NCBI GenBank assembly: GCA_015055625.1
Contig: SVHU01000008.1
Span: 34,674-98,673 of the forward strand
DNA length: 64,000 bases
Direction of reading: 5' to 3'
Source: Clostridiales bacterium
GTDB taxonomy: Bacteria; Bacillota; Clostridia; Christensenellales; Pumilibacteraceae
The translations under genes and the position numbers were made by a program. Positions 9,608-17,027 of the stretch are shown here, one piece after another. How positions within the stretch are numbered: position 1 is the stretch's first letter; each line of letters starts with the position of its first letter. The notes under the pieces are model-generated. The model searched no databases. It saw only the letters and a program-made list of their open reading frames with translations, and was not told the origin of the DNA.

Positions 9608-9621
9608 TTATGAGGATTTAT

Positions 9622-9710
9622 GGAGGAATATCGAAGCGGTCATAACGAGGCGGTCTTGAAAACCGTTTGGGGGCAACCCCACGGGGGTTCGAATCCCTCT
9701 TCCTCCGCCA
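9622..9710 (+). tRNA. tRNA-Ser (anticodon UGA)
   Basis: The acceptor arms GGAGGAA (9622-9628) and TTCCTCC (9700-9706) pair, followed by discriminator G and an encoded CCA. The anticodon loop reads CTTGAAA, giving UGA. A long variable arm (TTTGGGGGCAACCCCACG region) and the T arm GGGGGTTCGAATCCCTC fit a class II serine tRNA. It decodes UCA and, by wobble, other UCN codons. Its 3' tail is the sequence repeated at 9990 and 10389. Confidence 0.97.
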
Positions 9711-9749
9711 AATAAAAATGGACTATCGACTGATAGTCCATTTTTATTT
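9711..9749 (+). terminator. Terminator-like hairpin of repeat unit 1
   Basis: A 17-bp perfect stem with a GACT loop immediately follows the tRNA CCA and ends in a T-rich arm. It is the probable tRNA terminator. Confidence 0.8.
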
Positions 9750-10010
9750 GCTGTGAGAATTCGGGAATGAGAACGATATTTTGCTTTAGCAAAAATCGTT
9801 CGCTGTGCGTAGCACAAAAGGTGCGCAGAGCACCGCTATCCCTCGCCTGATTTATATCCAAAAGGGTGTCTATATTTTTTTTACTTTCCTGTAAGGGATT
9901 CGAACGGCAGGTTGAGCCATAGGCTCAAAACGCGCGTGAATCAAGCGTTTTCCTGACAGGCGTGATAGTGAAGCGAAAGCGAAACGGAGCGAATCCCTCT
10001 TCCTCCGCCA

Positions 10011-10049
10011 AATAAAAATGGACTATCGACTGATAGTCCATTTTTATTT
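10011..10049 (+). terminator. Terminator-like hairpin of repeat unit 2
   Basis: Identical to the hairpin at 9711-9749, following the second tRNA tail. Confidence 0.75.
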
Positions 10050-10300
10050 GCTGTGAGAATTCGGGATACCGAACGATATTTTGATGTCAGTCAAAAATCG
10101 TTCGTGAACCAACGCGTTAGCGTTAGTTCTAAAGGTTGCGCAAAAGTCCGCAACCGCTATCCCTCGCCTGATTTATATCTAAAAGGGTGTTCATATTTTT
10201 TTACTTTCTTATAAGGGATGCCGAACGGCAGGTCGAACCGTAAGGTTCAAAATGCGAGTGAATCGGTGCGAAGGCGGTGGGCAGACCCACTGTCTATATA

Positions 10301-10320
10301 GGGCGATTCGTGAATCGCCC
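10301..10320. repeat. GGGCGATT palindrome
   Basis: GGGCGATTC and GAATCGCCC flank GT. A degenerate relative lies at 44085-44104 (GGGCGATT and AATTGCCC), so this may be a dispersed REP-like palindrome. Confidence 0.5.
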
Positions 10321-10405
10321 GTACAATAAGTTAAATAACCAACTACTCTCAATTACTAGCTTTGCTAAAGTACTTGTAGAGTAGGGAGCGAATCCCTCTT
10401 CCTCT

Positions 10406-10440
10406 AAAAAATTGACAAGTCTAAACTTGTCAATTTTTTA
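10406..10440 (+). terminator. Terminator-like hairpin after third tRNA tail
   Basis: The arms AAAAAATTGACAAG and CTTGTCAATTTTTT flank a TCTAAA loop. The sequence is unrelated to the first two hairpins but occupies the same position after the tail. Confidence 0.75.
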
Positions 10441-10586
10441 TCCAAGCCGTAAGCTTGTAGTAAATCACGCTTATGCGAGGTATTCATATTAAATTTACAA
10501 AAAATATCTTTTATAGTGCTTTGCAAAACACGCTATACTTTTAAGAATTTCTTTGCAAAATTAACAACTTGATAAATTTGCCGGTT

Positions 10587-11237
10587 TTATTTCAATTTTC
10601 CTAATTTTGTAGTATTTGCAATAACGATTAAGGTAGTTTCCTCATCAAGCACATGCTCAGGATTAACGTTAACGTTAACATTTTCGCCGGTTTTGATGGC
10701 AACGATATTAAAACCGTATTTTTTACGGAGATTCAATTCAATTAAGTTTTTTCCACACCACTCTTTCTTTACGTCAATTTCCACTATCGACACGTCGTGC
10801 GACAGAGAAAGCATGTCGATAAAACCCGAGCTGAGCAAATTCTTGGCAAGACGAATCCCCGACTCGTTCTCGGGAAAAACAACTTGATCTGCTCCTACAC
10901 GAAGCAATATCTTTTGTTGCATCTCGTTGGAGCATTTTGCAATAACAGTCTTAACGCCAGCCTCCTTGCAAAGTGTAATCGCCATCACGCTTGATTCAAG
11001 ATTACTTGCCATACAAACAATAACGGTGTCAATATTGCCTATTCCTAGACGGGATATGACCTCTGCTTCAGTTACGTCAGCACACTTACAGACTGGCAGA
11101 TATACTGCTGCCTCGTTTACGATTTTTTCATCAACATCGACTGCGATAACTTCCATTCCGTTTTCTACGAGTTCTCTTGCCACGGCTAAACCGTATCTTC
11201 CAAGTCCAAAGACTGCATATGTTTTCTTTGCTTTCAT
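10587..11237 (-). CDS. ktrA: Potassium uptake regulatory subunit KtrA (RCK protein)
   Basis: This 216-residue protein has an RCK_N Rossmann domain (about 1-135) with the nucleotide motif GLGRYG at 11-16 and an acidic residue ending the second strand (AVDVDE). A TrkA_C/RCK_C domain occupies about 140-216. It forms the cytoplasmic ring that gates the KtrB channel through ATP/ADP or NAD(H) binding; in Gram-positive relatives the RCK_C domain binds c-di-AMP. It follows ktrB by 10 bp on the same strand, so the two form an operon. Length and architecture match KtrA rather than the double-length TrkA. Confidence 0.92.
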   Translation of the reverse strand: MKAKKTYAVFGLGRYGLAVARELVENGMEVIAVDVDEKIVNEAAVYLPVCKCADVTEAEVISRLGIGNIDTVIVCMASNLESSVMAITLCKEAGVKTVIAKCSNEMQQKILLRVGADQVVFPENESGIRLAKNLLSSGFIDMLSLSHDVSIVEIDVKKEWCGKNLIELNLRKKYGFNIVAIKTGENVNVNVNPEHVLDEETTLIVIANTTKLGKLK

Positions 11238-11247
11238 TGTTTTCTCC

Positions 11248-12609
11248 TTATCCTATACTAATATCTTCCGTTGGCTCGGAAATAACATTCTGATTTTTGT
11301 TTTTACTGCCAAATGCCACCGCAAGTGAAATTGGTCCGACTCTACCCAAATACATTGTTACTATAATAATGAACTTACCTAATGCGTTAAGCGTTGCGGT
11401 AAGATTTCTAGAAAGACCGACGGTAGCAGTTGCGCTGACCGTTTCGTAGATCGCATCAAGAACAGGCACATTGCTCGTTGACATTAAGAGTAAAGTTGAT
11501 ATAGAGCATATTATCATAAATGTTACAGCTACAGCTACGGCCTTTTTTTCAGAACTGTCGGAAATACGCCGACCGAACAGAGTTGCACTATTCTTATTAC
11601 GGATAGTAGCGAACGCTGAACATATTAGAACAGCAACAGTTACAGTTTTCATGCCCCCTGCCGTTCCCACGGGTGAACCACCTATCAGCATTAAGATAAT
11701 CGATACTGTGGCAGAGGCATTCGTCAAATTTTCTTGTGGAATTGTTGCAAAGCCTGCTGTTCTCGTGGTAATAGACTGAAAGAATGATACTTGGATTTTA
11801 TCGAACAAGGACATATTGCCAATGGTTAATGGATTAGCGTATTCAAAAATAAATATGAGAATTGCGCCGACAAAAATAAGTCCTGCTGTTACGGTAATAG
11901 CGATTTTTGAGTGTAAAGTCAAATGTCTAAATATCTTGCGTTTTTTTTGTGTACGGCTCTTAAATACACGAAGTACGTCCCACCATACGACGTAACCAAG
12001 ACCACCGAGAATGATAAGCGATGACGTGACGATATTAATTAAAGGATTGGTGACATAATTACAAAGGCTGTTTTCTGCAATAATGTCAATACCTGCATTA
12101 CAAAAAGCAGAAACAGAATTGAACACCGATATCCAAATACCTTTTGCGCCAAATTCGGGAATGAAAACAATCATATATAGGATAGCCCCTATCCCTTCGA
12201 TGATCAGCGTAGCTAACAGCACGTTCTTAACAAACTTGGCAAGTCCTGACATTGTATTGAGATTGAAGGCGTCCTGAATGAGCAAATGGTCGCTTATGCC
12301 CATTTTTCTATTGAGAAGAAGCATCAGCCCCGACATAATGGTGATAATACCAAGACCGCCGATTTGTATCAAAAGCAATATAACGATCTGCCCGAACACG
12401 CTCCACGTTGACACCGTTGGGAGTGTAACAAGTCCTGTCACGCAGGTGGAGGTAGTTGCCGTAAAGAGCGCATCAAGATACGGCACAGCTTTGCCACTTG
12501 CAGAACTAATCGGTAATGCCAAAAGTCCGCTTCCTATGAGAATGGTCACTAGAAAACTGAGTAATATGATCTGCGTGGTTGAAAGCGTGAATTTCTTTTT
12601 CCTAATCAC
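11248..12609 (-). CDS. ktrB: Potassium transporter KtrB/TrkH family
   Basis: This 453-residue membrane protein has four pore-loop repeats. The filter segments are TSTCVTGL, SAFCNAGI, TTRTAGFA and TATVGLS, each with the expected glycine. About ten hydrophobic segments surround them, and GGSPVGTAGGMKT matches the family's gating-loop region. It moves K+ (with or without Na+) across the membrane under control of KtrA. The start codon is GTG at 12607-12609, preceded by GGGAGG. A promoter at 12689-12717 and a terminator-like hairpin in the leader suggest regulated expression. Confidence 0.92.
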   Translation of the reverse strand: MIRKKKFTLSTTQIILLSFLVTILIGSGLLALPISSASGKAVPYLDALFTATTSTCVTGLVTLPTVSTWSVFGQIVILLLIQIGGLGIITIMSGLMLLLNRKMGISDHLLIQDAFNLNTMSGLAKFVKNVLLATLIIEGIGAILYMIVFIPEFGAKGIWISVFNSVSAFCNAGIDIIAENSLCNYVTNPLINIVTSSLIILGGLGYVVWWDVLRVFKSRTQKKRKIFRHLTLHSKIAITVTAGLIFVGAILIFIFEYANPLTIGNMSLFDKIQVSFFQSITTRTAGFATIPQENLTNASATVSIILMLIGGSPVGTAGGMKTVTVAVLICSAFATIRNKNSATLFGRRISDSSEKKAVAVAVTFMIICSISTLLLMSTSNVPVLDAIYETVSATATVGLSRNLTATLNALGKFIIIVTMYLGRVGPISLAVAFGSKNKNQNVISEPTEDISIG

Positions 12610-12621
12610 AAGAGCCCTCCC

Positions 12622-12665
12622 TTAAAAGAATAAAAGAACCAACGTTCTCTACTGACAGCTGGTTC
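12622..12665 (-). promoter_or_regulatory. Terminator-like hairpin in the ktrB leader
   Basis: On the minus strand, GAACCAGC and GTTGGTTC can pair (8 bp, one G-U) around a 14-nt loop, followed by TTTTATTCTTTT. It lies between the promoter and the GTG start, so it could be an attenuator. It is too short to be a ydaO-type c-di-AMP riboswitch. Confidence 0.5.
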
Positions 12666-12688
12666 CATTTTAATTATTTGTTTTTACA

Positions 12689-12717
12689 ATTGTAACATAT
12701 TTTACTGTTTATGTCAA
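12689..12717 (-). promoter_or_regulatory. ktrBA promoter
   Basis: On the minus strand, TTGACA (12712-12717), 17 bp and TACAAT (12689-12694). Confidence 0.8.
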
Positions 12718-12744
12718 ATGTTTTTTTTTGTTTTCTAATGTTTA

Positions 12745-14367
12745 CTAATTTAGCCAGCTAATAATATTTCTTGCGCCGTCGTACGCGCTTTCCCAGTTAT
12801 ACTCTTTTTCGTCCTTGCCGTTTTCTGATACAAAAATTTCGGGGTTGGAATTTTTGTCATAATTCTTTATCGAGTATCTATTCTTGTTTTTGTCTGCGAT
12901 TTGGTAGATAGTGTTTATTCGTTGCTCTTCTTTGTCTGTTAAAATGTTGGGAGTGATAGAAGCAAGCGTAGTAACACCGGTTATAGCGCACATTTCCAAA
13001 AAGTCGAGATTAAGCGAAGTATCAACGCGCTCGGTAAAGCAAGCGCAATCGGGATCGACTAAATAAAAAGTATCATTTAGAGGAAGACGCATCATGCTGT
13101 TAATACCGTTGCTTCTCGTCCACTCAAAACTTCTTCCACTAGTGTCGCCACTTGCTCTATAACATGAATGAATACCTGCGGTAAGATGGCTTATGGTATT
13201 GCAACCAATAACGTCGGCATCTCCTGCGCCTCTTTGTATCGCCTTATAAAGATTTTTAATAGCGGTCGCCATAGTAATCGTCTTGTCATAGCAAACCCTA
13301 TTAGTGTTTGTCAGCTTGTCGTTTATAAAGTTTGGTGTTATAGAACCCCAACCGAGCGTATCAAAAGTGGAAAAATCGTGCTTAATAAGGTCAAATCCCC
13401 AACTTCTAAAATTTCTTACGTCGCTTTCTATCTGCTCTAATGTATACGGATGTGTAAGATCCAAAGTAACGCCACCTGCTGTAACTTCGTGCTTGGCATC
13501 TTCCGGAATATCGCCTATTCTAAGCAATGGTCTGAACCAAAGTCCCGCTTTTGCGCCTTTTGCGTGAATATCTTCAGCTGTTGCTTGCATACTGCCAAAT
13601 TTCGCGTTAGGAAGCCATGGTCCACCCAGATACGCGCCCTTACCAAAAGTTCTGTTAAGCTCCCATCCGTCGTCAATAATCATATACGGACGGTTCTTTA
13701 CCCCATCGCACAGCCTTACTATTTGCTCGGTTTCCTGCTTTACGCTCTCGCGTGAAATCTTACCGTACGCCCAATACCAATTGTTTACGCCAAAGATAGG
13801 AGAAGACGGAAGAACAGGATTGTCACACATAATCTTAGCAAAGCGCTTAGCTACAAAGAAAGCATCTTCACCCTCTAATGATTCGTGCTGAACTACTTCG
13901 CATGCAACGATTGGTTCTAGTAAATCAGTTCCGTTGTTTCCGCTAAGTAGGTTAATAAAAAGCGTAACGCCGTGTGGATCTATCTGCCACGAAACAAACG
14001 CGTCAGGTCCAGTCTTTACGCCGTAGCACGCAATAAAGTCTTTGGATTTAGCGTAGCAAAACCAGGGCAAAACTCTGCCTGCACATACTGAGCGCCATTC
14101 TATGGGGTAGTCAACACCACATCTTTCCCACTGGTCGCCCATTACTGCTTCCACGTGTCGCATATCTCCGTTAAAACGAAGTTTGAGGAATTTTACAGGG
14201 CTTCCGCTTGGGTAAACGATAACCTTTGCGCTGTTTTTTCCAACAACGTAGTCGTATTTTACGTCATTTGTAGCGCTTGCCTTTTCTTCAAACCTAAAAG
14301 GAGATTGCTCGGTAGCACTATATACAGCATCTGGTTTGCGTAGAACGGATACGAATTTTGTCATCAC
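12745..14367 (-). CDS. GH36-like alpha-galactosidase family protein
   Basis: This 540-residue protein has an N-terminal beta domain (about 1-190) and a TIM barrel. The barrel carries MIIDDGWE at about 230, LIKHDF at about 325 (the aspartate in the place of the retaining nucleophile) and RASGDTSGR at about 405 (candidate acid/base aspartate), an arrangement typical of clan GH-D enzymes such as GH36 alpha-galactosidases. No signal peptide is visible, so it is probably cytoplasmic. The start may be GTG at 14367 or the adjacent ATG at 14364; GGGGAG at 14375-14380 fits the first slightly better. The sugar specificity (alpha-galactoside or another alpha-glycoside) is not proven. Confidence 0.78.
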   Translation of the reverse strand: MMTKFVSVLRKPDAVYSATEQSPFRFEEKASATNDVKYDYVVGKNSAKVIVYPSGSPVKFLKLRFNGDMRHVEAVMGDQWERCGVDYPIEWRSVCAGRVLPWFCYAKSKDFIACYGVKTGPDAFVSWQIDPHGVTLFINLLSGNNGTDLLEPIVACEVVQHESLEGEDAFFVAKRFAKIMCDNPVLPSSPIFGVNNWYWAYGKISRESVKQETEQIVRLCDGVKNRPYMIIDDGWELNRTFGKGAYLGGPWLPNAKFGSMQATAEDIHAKGAKAGLWFRPLLRIGDIPEDAKHEVTAGGVTLDLTHPYTLEQIESDVRNFRSWGFDLIKHDFSTFDTLGWGSITPNFINDKLTNTNRVCYDKTITMATAIKNLYKAIQRGAGDADVIGCNTISHLTAGIHSCYRASGDTSGRSFEWTRSNGINSMMRLPLNDTFYLVDPDCACFTERVDTSLNLDFLEMCAITGVTTLASITPNILTDKEEQRINTIYQIADKNKNRYSIKNYDKNSNPEIFVSENGKDEKEYNWESAYDGARNIISWLN

Positions 14368-14465
14368 TAAAATTTCTCCCCAAAATGTAGTCGATTTACA
14401 AATATTTTAGCATACATTTAGCTAAAAAACAAGAGGTTATTGATTTTTCCCAAATAATATTTATA

Positions 14466-14497
14466 AAAACCTAACGAATTATTTTCTCGCTAGGTTT
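14466..14497 (-). terminator. Terminator of the FAD oxidoreductase gene
   Basis: The arms AAAACCTAACGA and TCGCTAGGTTTT (one mismatch) lie just downstream of the gene on the minus strand. Confidence 0.65.
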
Positions 14498-14505
14498 TCT
14501 ATATC

Positions 14506-15759
14506 TTAGAATATTAACTTTCTTATGTCTTTAGCGCTTATCTTTCTTACGGGAATATTATTTTTTACGGACAAATACGCGCTAACTCCAGCCGCTTCGC
14601 CTATGCCCACGCAAATTGGCATAACTCTGAAGTTAGAATGAGCTATATGTGTTCCCGAAATGTTTCTACCGCAAAGTAGTAAGTTCTCGGTCTTTATTGG
14701 AAGTAGGCATCTATACGGAATAGTGTAGCCGTTTTGTTGCTTAAAGTTGTGCTGAACGCCTGTCTTATCCAAACCTGCGCCTGTAATATTATGTACGTCA
14801 AAATTGAAATGTGCGTCATAAACAACGTAGTCATCAAACACTCTCGCTTGTAAAATATCCTCTTGCGTAAGAGTATATTCGCCCACAAAATGTCTGGTTT
14901 CTCTTACGCCAATTAAAGAAGCCGAGCTTATAATAAAGCAGTTTTCATATCCTGGAACGTACTCACGTAAAAACTCAACAATGCTTTCCATTTGTTTTCT
15001 GCACGTTATCGTCGCTTTTGTCAAGTCCTCAGCTTTTGTTCCGTCAACGTCCGTGCAGTTCGTCATATTACACGTAACAACTCCGGGAAGTGTGGTTTTG
15101 TACAATAGCACGTGTCCTGCTGGGTGTGGTAAAATTTGTCTGGCTAGCGACTGAAGCTCGCCTTTTTCGGTGTCTACCGTGGTTTCGAAAGAGCCGGGGA
15201 AAACCGCTTTTGAATAGTCAACTCCGCCAACCTTAAACATAAGCGTAGCAGGTTGCATTTTACCGTCTTCCTCTCGTCCAACAAAGTGTTCAGCTCCTGC
15301 CTTAAACGCAATATCGCCGTCGCCCGTAGCGTCGATTATAACCTTTGCAAAAATATCAAAAAATCCCGATTTGTTGACAACGGTTACGCCTTTTACGGTA
15401 TTTTCATCCATAATAGCGTCACACGCAAACGTATAAAGCATAATCTTTACGCCTGCTTCTTCAAGCATCTCTAAGTATAAAGTTTTCAGTTTTTCTGGGT
15501 TGATGTATTTGGTTATTTTGCCTTTATATTCGCCCTCGTTTCTATCCGCGCTTTCCTTTAGAATTTTGTGGTATAACGGACTTCCGCATCTTCCCGTCCA
15601 ATGGCTCATAAGTCCCGACGTGGATATTCCGCCCACGTCGCCACTCTGTTCAACAAGTATAACTTTTGCGCCCAGTTTTCCTGCTGTATACGCTGCCGAA
15701 AAACCCGCAGGTCCGCTTCCTACAACCAAAACTTCGGTATTTATTGTCGATTTTGTCAT
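14506..15759 (-). CDS. FAD-dependent oxidoreductase
   Basis: This 417-residue flavoprotein starts with the dinucleotide-binding motif VVGSGPAGFSAAYTAGKLGA (residues about 11-30), followed by EQSGDVGG for ribose binding. A second FAD motif, VIIDATGDGDIAF, lies at about 141. The family (FAD_oxidored type) is common in carbohydrate and flavonoid or glycoside catabolic clusters, where it oxidises or reduces sugar derivatives. No membrane or secretion signal is visible. The ATG at 15759 has a GGGAGGG site. It is divergent from the PocR-like regulator at 16012, which may control it. The substrate is unknown. Confidence 0.82.
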   Translation of the reverse strand: MTKSTINTEVLVVGSGPAGFSAAYTAGKLGAKVILVEQSGDVGGISTSGLMSHWTGRCGSPLYHKILKESADRNEGEYKGKITKYINPEKLKTLYLEMLEEAGVKIMLYTFACDAIMDENTVKGVTVVNKSGFFDIFAKVIIDATGDGDIAFKAGAEHFVGREEDGKMQPATLMFKVGGVDYSKAVFPGSFETTVDTEKGELQSLARQILPHPAGHVLLYKTTLPGVVTCNMTNCTDVDGTKAEDLTKATITCRKQMESIVEFLREYVPGYENCFIISSASLIGVRETRHFVGEYTLTQEDILQARVFDDYVVYDAHFNFDVHNITGAGLDKTGVQHNFKQQNGYTIPYRCLLPIKTENLLLCGRNISGTHIAHSNFRVMPICVGIGEAAGVSAYLSVKNNIPVRKISAKDIRKLIF

Positions 15760-15830
15760 AATACCCTCCCTTTTATTGATATTGTAGCAAATATTTATTT
15801 GTTAAAATATATATTTTTTTGCACAAAATA

Positions 15831-15859
15831 TTGACTATTTGCAAATTTTGCCGTATAAT
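15831..15859 (+). promoter_or_regulatory. Promoter of the PocR-like regulator
   Basis: TTGACT (15831-15836), 17 bp and TATAAT (15854-15859) give a leader of about 145 nt. The leader contains a 7-bp hairpin (TTAACGT / ACGTTAA, 15922-15949) and the repeat at 15951. Confidence 0.75.
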
Positions 15860-15950
15860 AAACGTATGGTAATTCATGACGTAGCATTTCATTTAGAAGC
15901 TGTTCTATCAAAAAGTAAGTGTTAACGTCGTTATTTTCGTTCACGTTAAA

Positions 15951-15979
15951 GTCATTGCGAGCTTTAGTCGTGGCAATCT
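15951..15979. repeat. CATTGCGAG palindromic repeat, copy 1
   Basis: TCATTGCGAG and GTGGCAATCT flank a short loop, with ATTGC pairing to GCAAT. A relative occurs at 21580-21603. Similar short palindromes are dispersed in many bacterial genomes. Confidence 0.5.
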
Positions 15980-16011
15980 AAATATTCTTAATCAAAAACA
16001 AGGAGCAAACC

Positions 16012-16734
16012 ATGCTAACAACTTTAATAAGCGATATTAAAAACTATATTGAATATCTAAAAGCACAAGGGTATTACGTATCCATTCACACCTCGTTTAC
16101 CGAATATATGCTTCCGCTTTTGGAGTATAACGCGCATAAAAATCCTATATGTCTGGAAGAAAAGAGCGATAGTAACAGGTGGGAAAAATGCATAAAGTAT
16201 CACAATAAAGAGATTGTATCTAACAATAGATGCGAGGTTTGCACCTGCCATGTGAACGTTGTAGAAAAAATATTTCCGCTCAGCTTTGGCGGTAGCGTAT
16301 GTGTAAGTTCTAAAAGCGATTTGCCTATCGATGCTTTGATTGTTCCACTTTGTGAAATGTTAGAATACCTCAATACGTTAGTGGCAAAAGACGACGAAGA
16401 GGTTACTACAAATGAGATTGTAAACAGAGCGCAAAAGTTTATTCAGCGCAATTTTTATGAGCAAATTACAGTATTAGAAATTGCTTCTGCGTGTGCGTGT
16501 TCGGTATCGTCGTTGTGTCATTTATTCAAAAAACATAAAGGGGAAAGCGTAGGTAAATATATTGATAGATTGCGCATAAATCACGCAAAGGACTTGCTTG
16601 CTTCTCGTAACCTTTCCATAACAGCAATCGCGCAAAAATGCGGTTTTTCCGACTATAACTATTTTTCATTACGCTTTAAGAAGTATACGGGCACAACCCC
16701 GTCTGGGTATAGAAAGTCTATATTGTCAATTTAG
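16012..16734 (+). CDS. PocR-like AraC-family transcriptional regulator
   Basis: This 240-residue protein has an N-terminal region (about 1-120) with the pattern of a shortened PocR sensory domain (NPICLEEKSDSNRWEKC, then RCEVCTCH with closely spaced cysteines, then GGSVCVS). A C-terminal AraC double helix-turn-helix (about 140-240) ends in FRFKKYTGTTPSGYR-like residues. The cysteines could bind a metal or respond to a small molecule. An AAGGAG site precedes the ATG. It probably controls neighbouring glycan genes; a candidate operator sequence is shared by the promoters upstream of 17028 and 23181. The ligand is unknown. Confidence 0.85.
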   Translation: MLTTLISDIKNYIEYLKAQGYYVSIHTSFTEYMLPLLEYNAHKNPICLEEKSDSNRWEKCIKYHNKEIVSNNRCEVCTCHVNVVEKIFPLSFGGSVCVSSKSDLPIDALIVPLCEMLEYLNTLVAKDDEEVTTNEIVNRAQKFIQRNFYEQITVLEIASACACSVSSLCHLFKKHKGESVGKYIDRLRINHAKDLLASRNLSITAIAQKCGFSDYNYFSLRFKKYTGTTPSGYRKSILSI

Positions 16735-16898
16735 TACAAATTTTATCCAATTAAGTGCTATAAATTTATCTAAAAGTATAATAGAATAAATGTATAGTAC
16801 TTTGCACCTAGTGTCAATATGTGTAATAAATTGTGATTGTAGGCAATTATGCATAGAAATATATTAAAATTAAATGCTTTCTTTTGTTAATTAAAATC

Positions 16899-16932
16899 AC
16901 AAGATTTCGAAAAAACATAGCAAAAATATAAT
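16899..16932 (+). promoter_or_regulatory. Candidate regulator site and -10 box upstream of the 17028 gene
   Basis: ACAAGATTTCGAAA (16899-16912) lies near the -35 position of a TATAAT at 16927-16932. The same sequence occurs as a 21-bp-spaced pair at 23086-23119. Confidence 0.4.
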
Positions 16933-17027
16933 ATAAACTTGTGCGTAAAAAATGTTACAATATATACATATAAGTCTAAATATAGGAATTTTAACAATTT
17001 AATATAAAGTAAAACAGTAAGGAGAAA

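Larger units (their letters stand above)
9690..10500 (+). repeat. Tandem tRNA-tail repeat array with structured spacers
   Basis: The last 21 bases of tRNA-Ser (from the CGAATCCC of the T arm to CCA) recur at 9990-10010, and 17 bases recur at 10389-10405. Copies 1 and 2 are identical for 77 bp (9690-9766 and 9990-10066), including a terminator hairpin. Copy 3 is followed by a different hairpin in the same place. The intervening units are about 300 and 399 bp and share ordered hairpins, a conserved block GCTATCCCTCGCCTGATTTA and a T tract. A decayed third unit is suggested by GGTATTCATATTAAATTTAC at 10479-10498, which resembles unit 2 near 10187. No convincing protein is encoded. Origin is unknown: either traces of repeated integration at the tRNA or a structured non-coding element. 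Confidence 0.85.

Noticed and set aside
9608..9861. Two minus-strand reading frames of about 70 residues across the tRNA
   Set aside because: They are translations of the antisense strand of tRNA-Ser, a well-known source of spurious proteins (GIRTPVGLPPNGFQ-type).
9690..10500. A conventional integrated genomic island at tRNA-Ser
   Set aside because: No integrase gene is present between the repeats and the units are only 300-400 bp; a mini-cassette or structured RNA is a better fit.
12622..12680. A ydaO-type c-di-AMP riboswitch before ktrB
   Set aside because: The leader is only about 75 nt and lacks the long conserved core.
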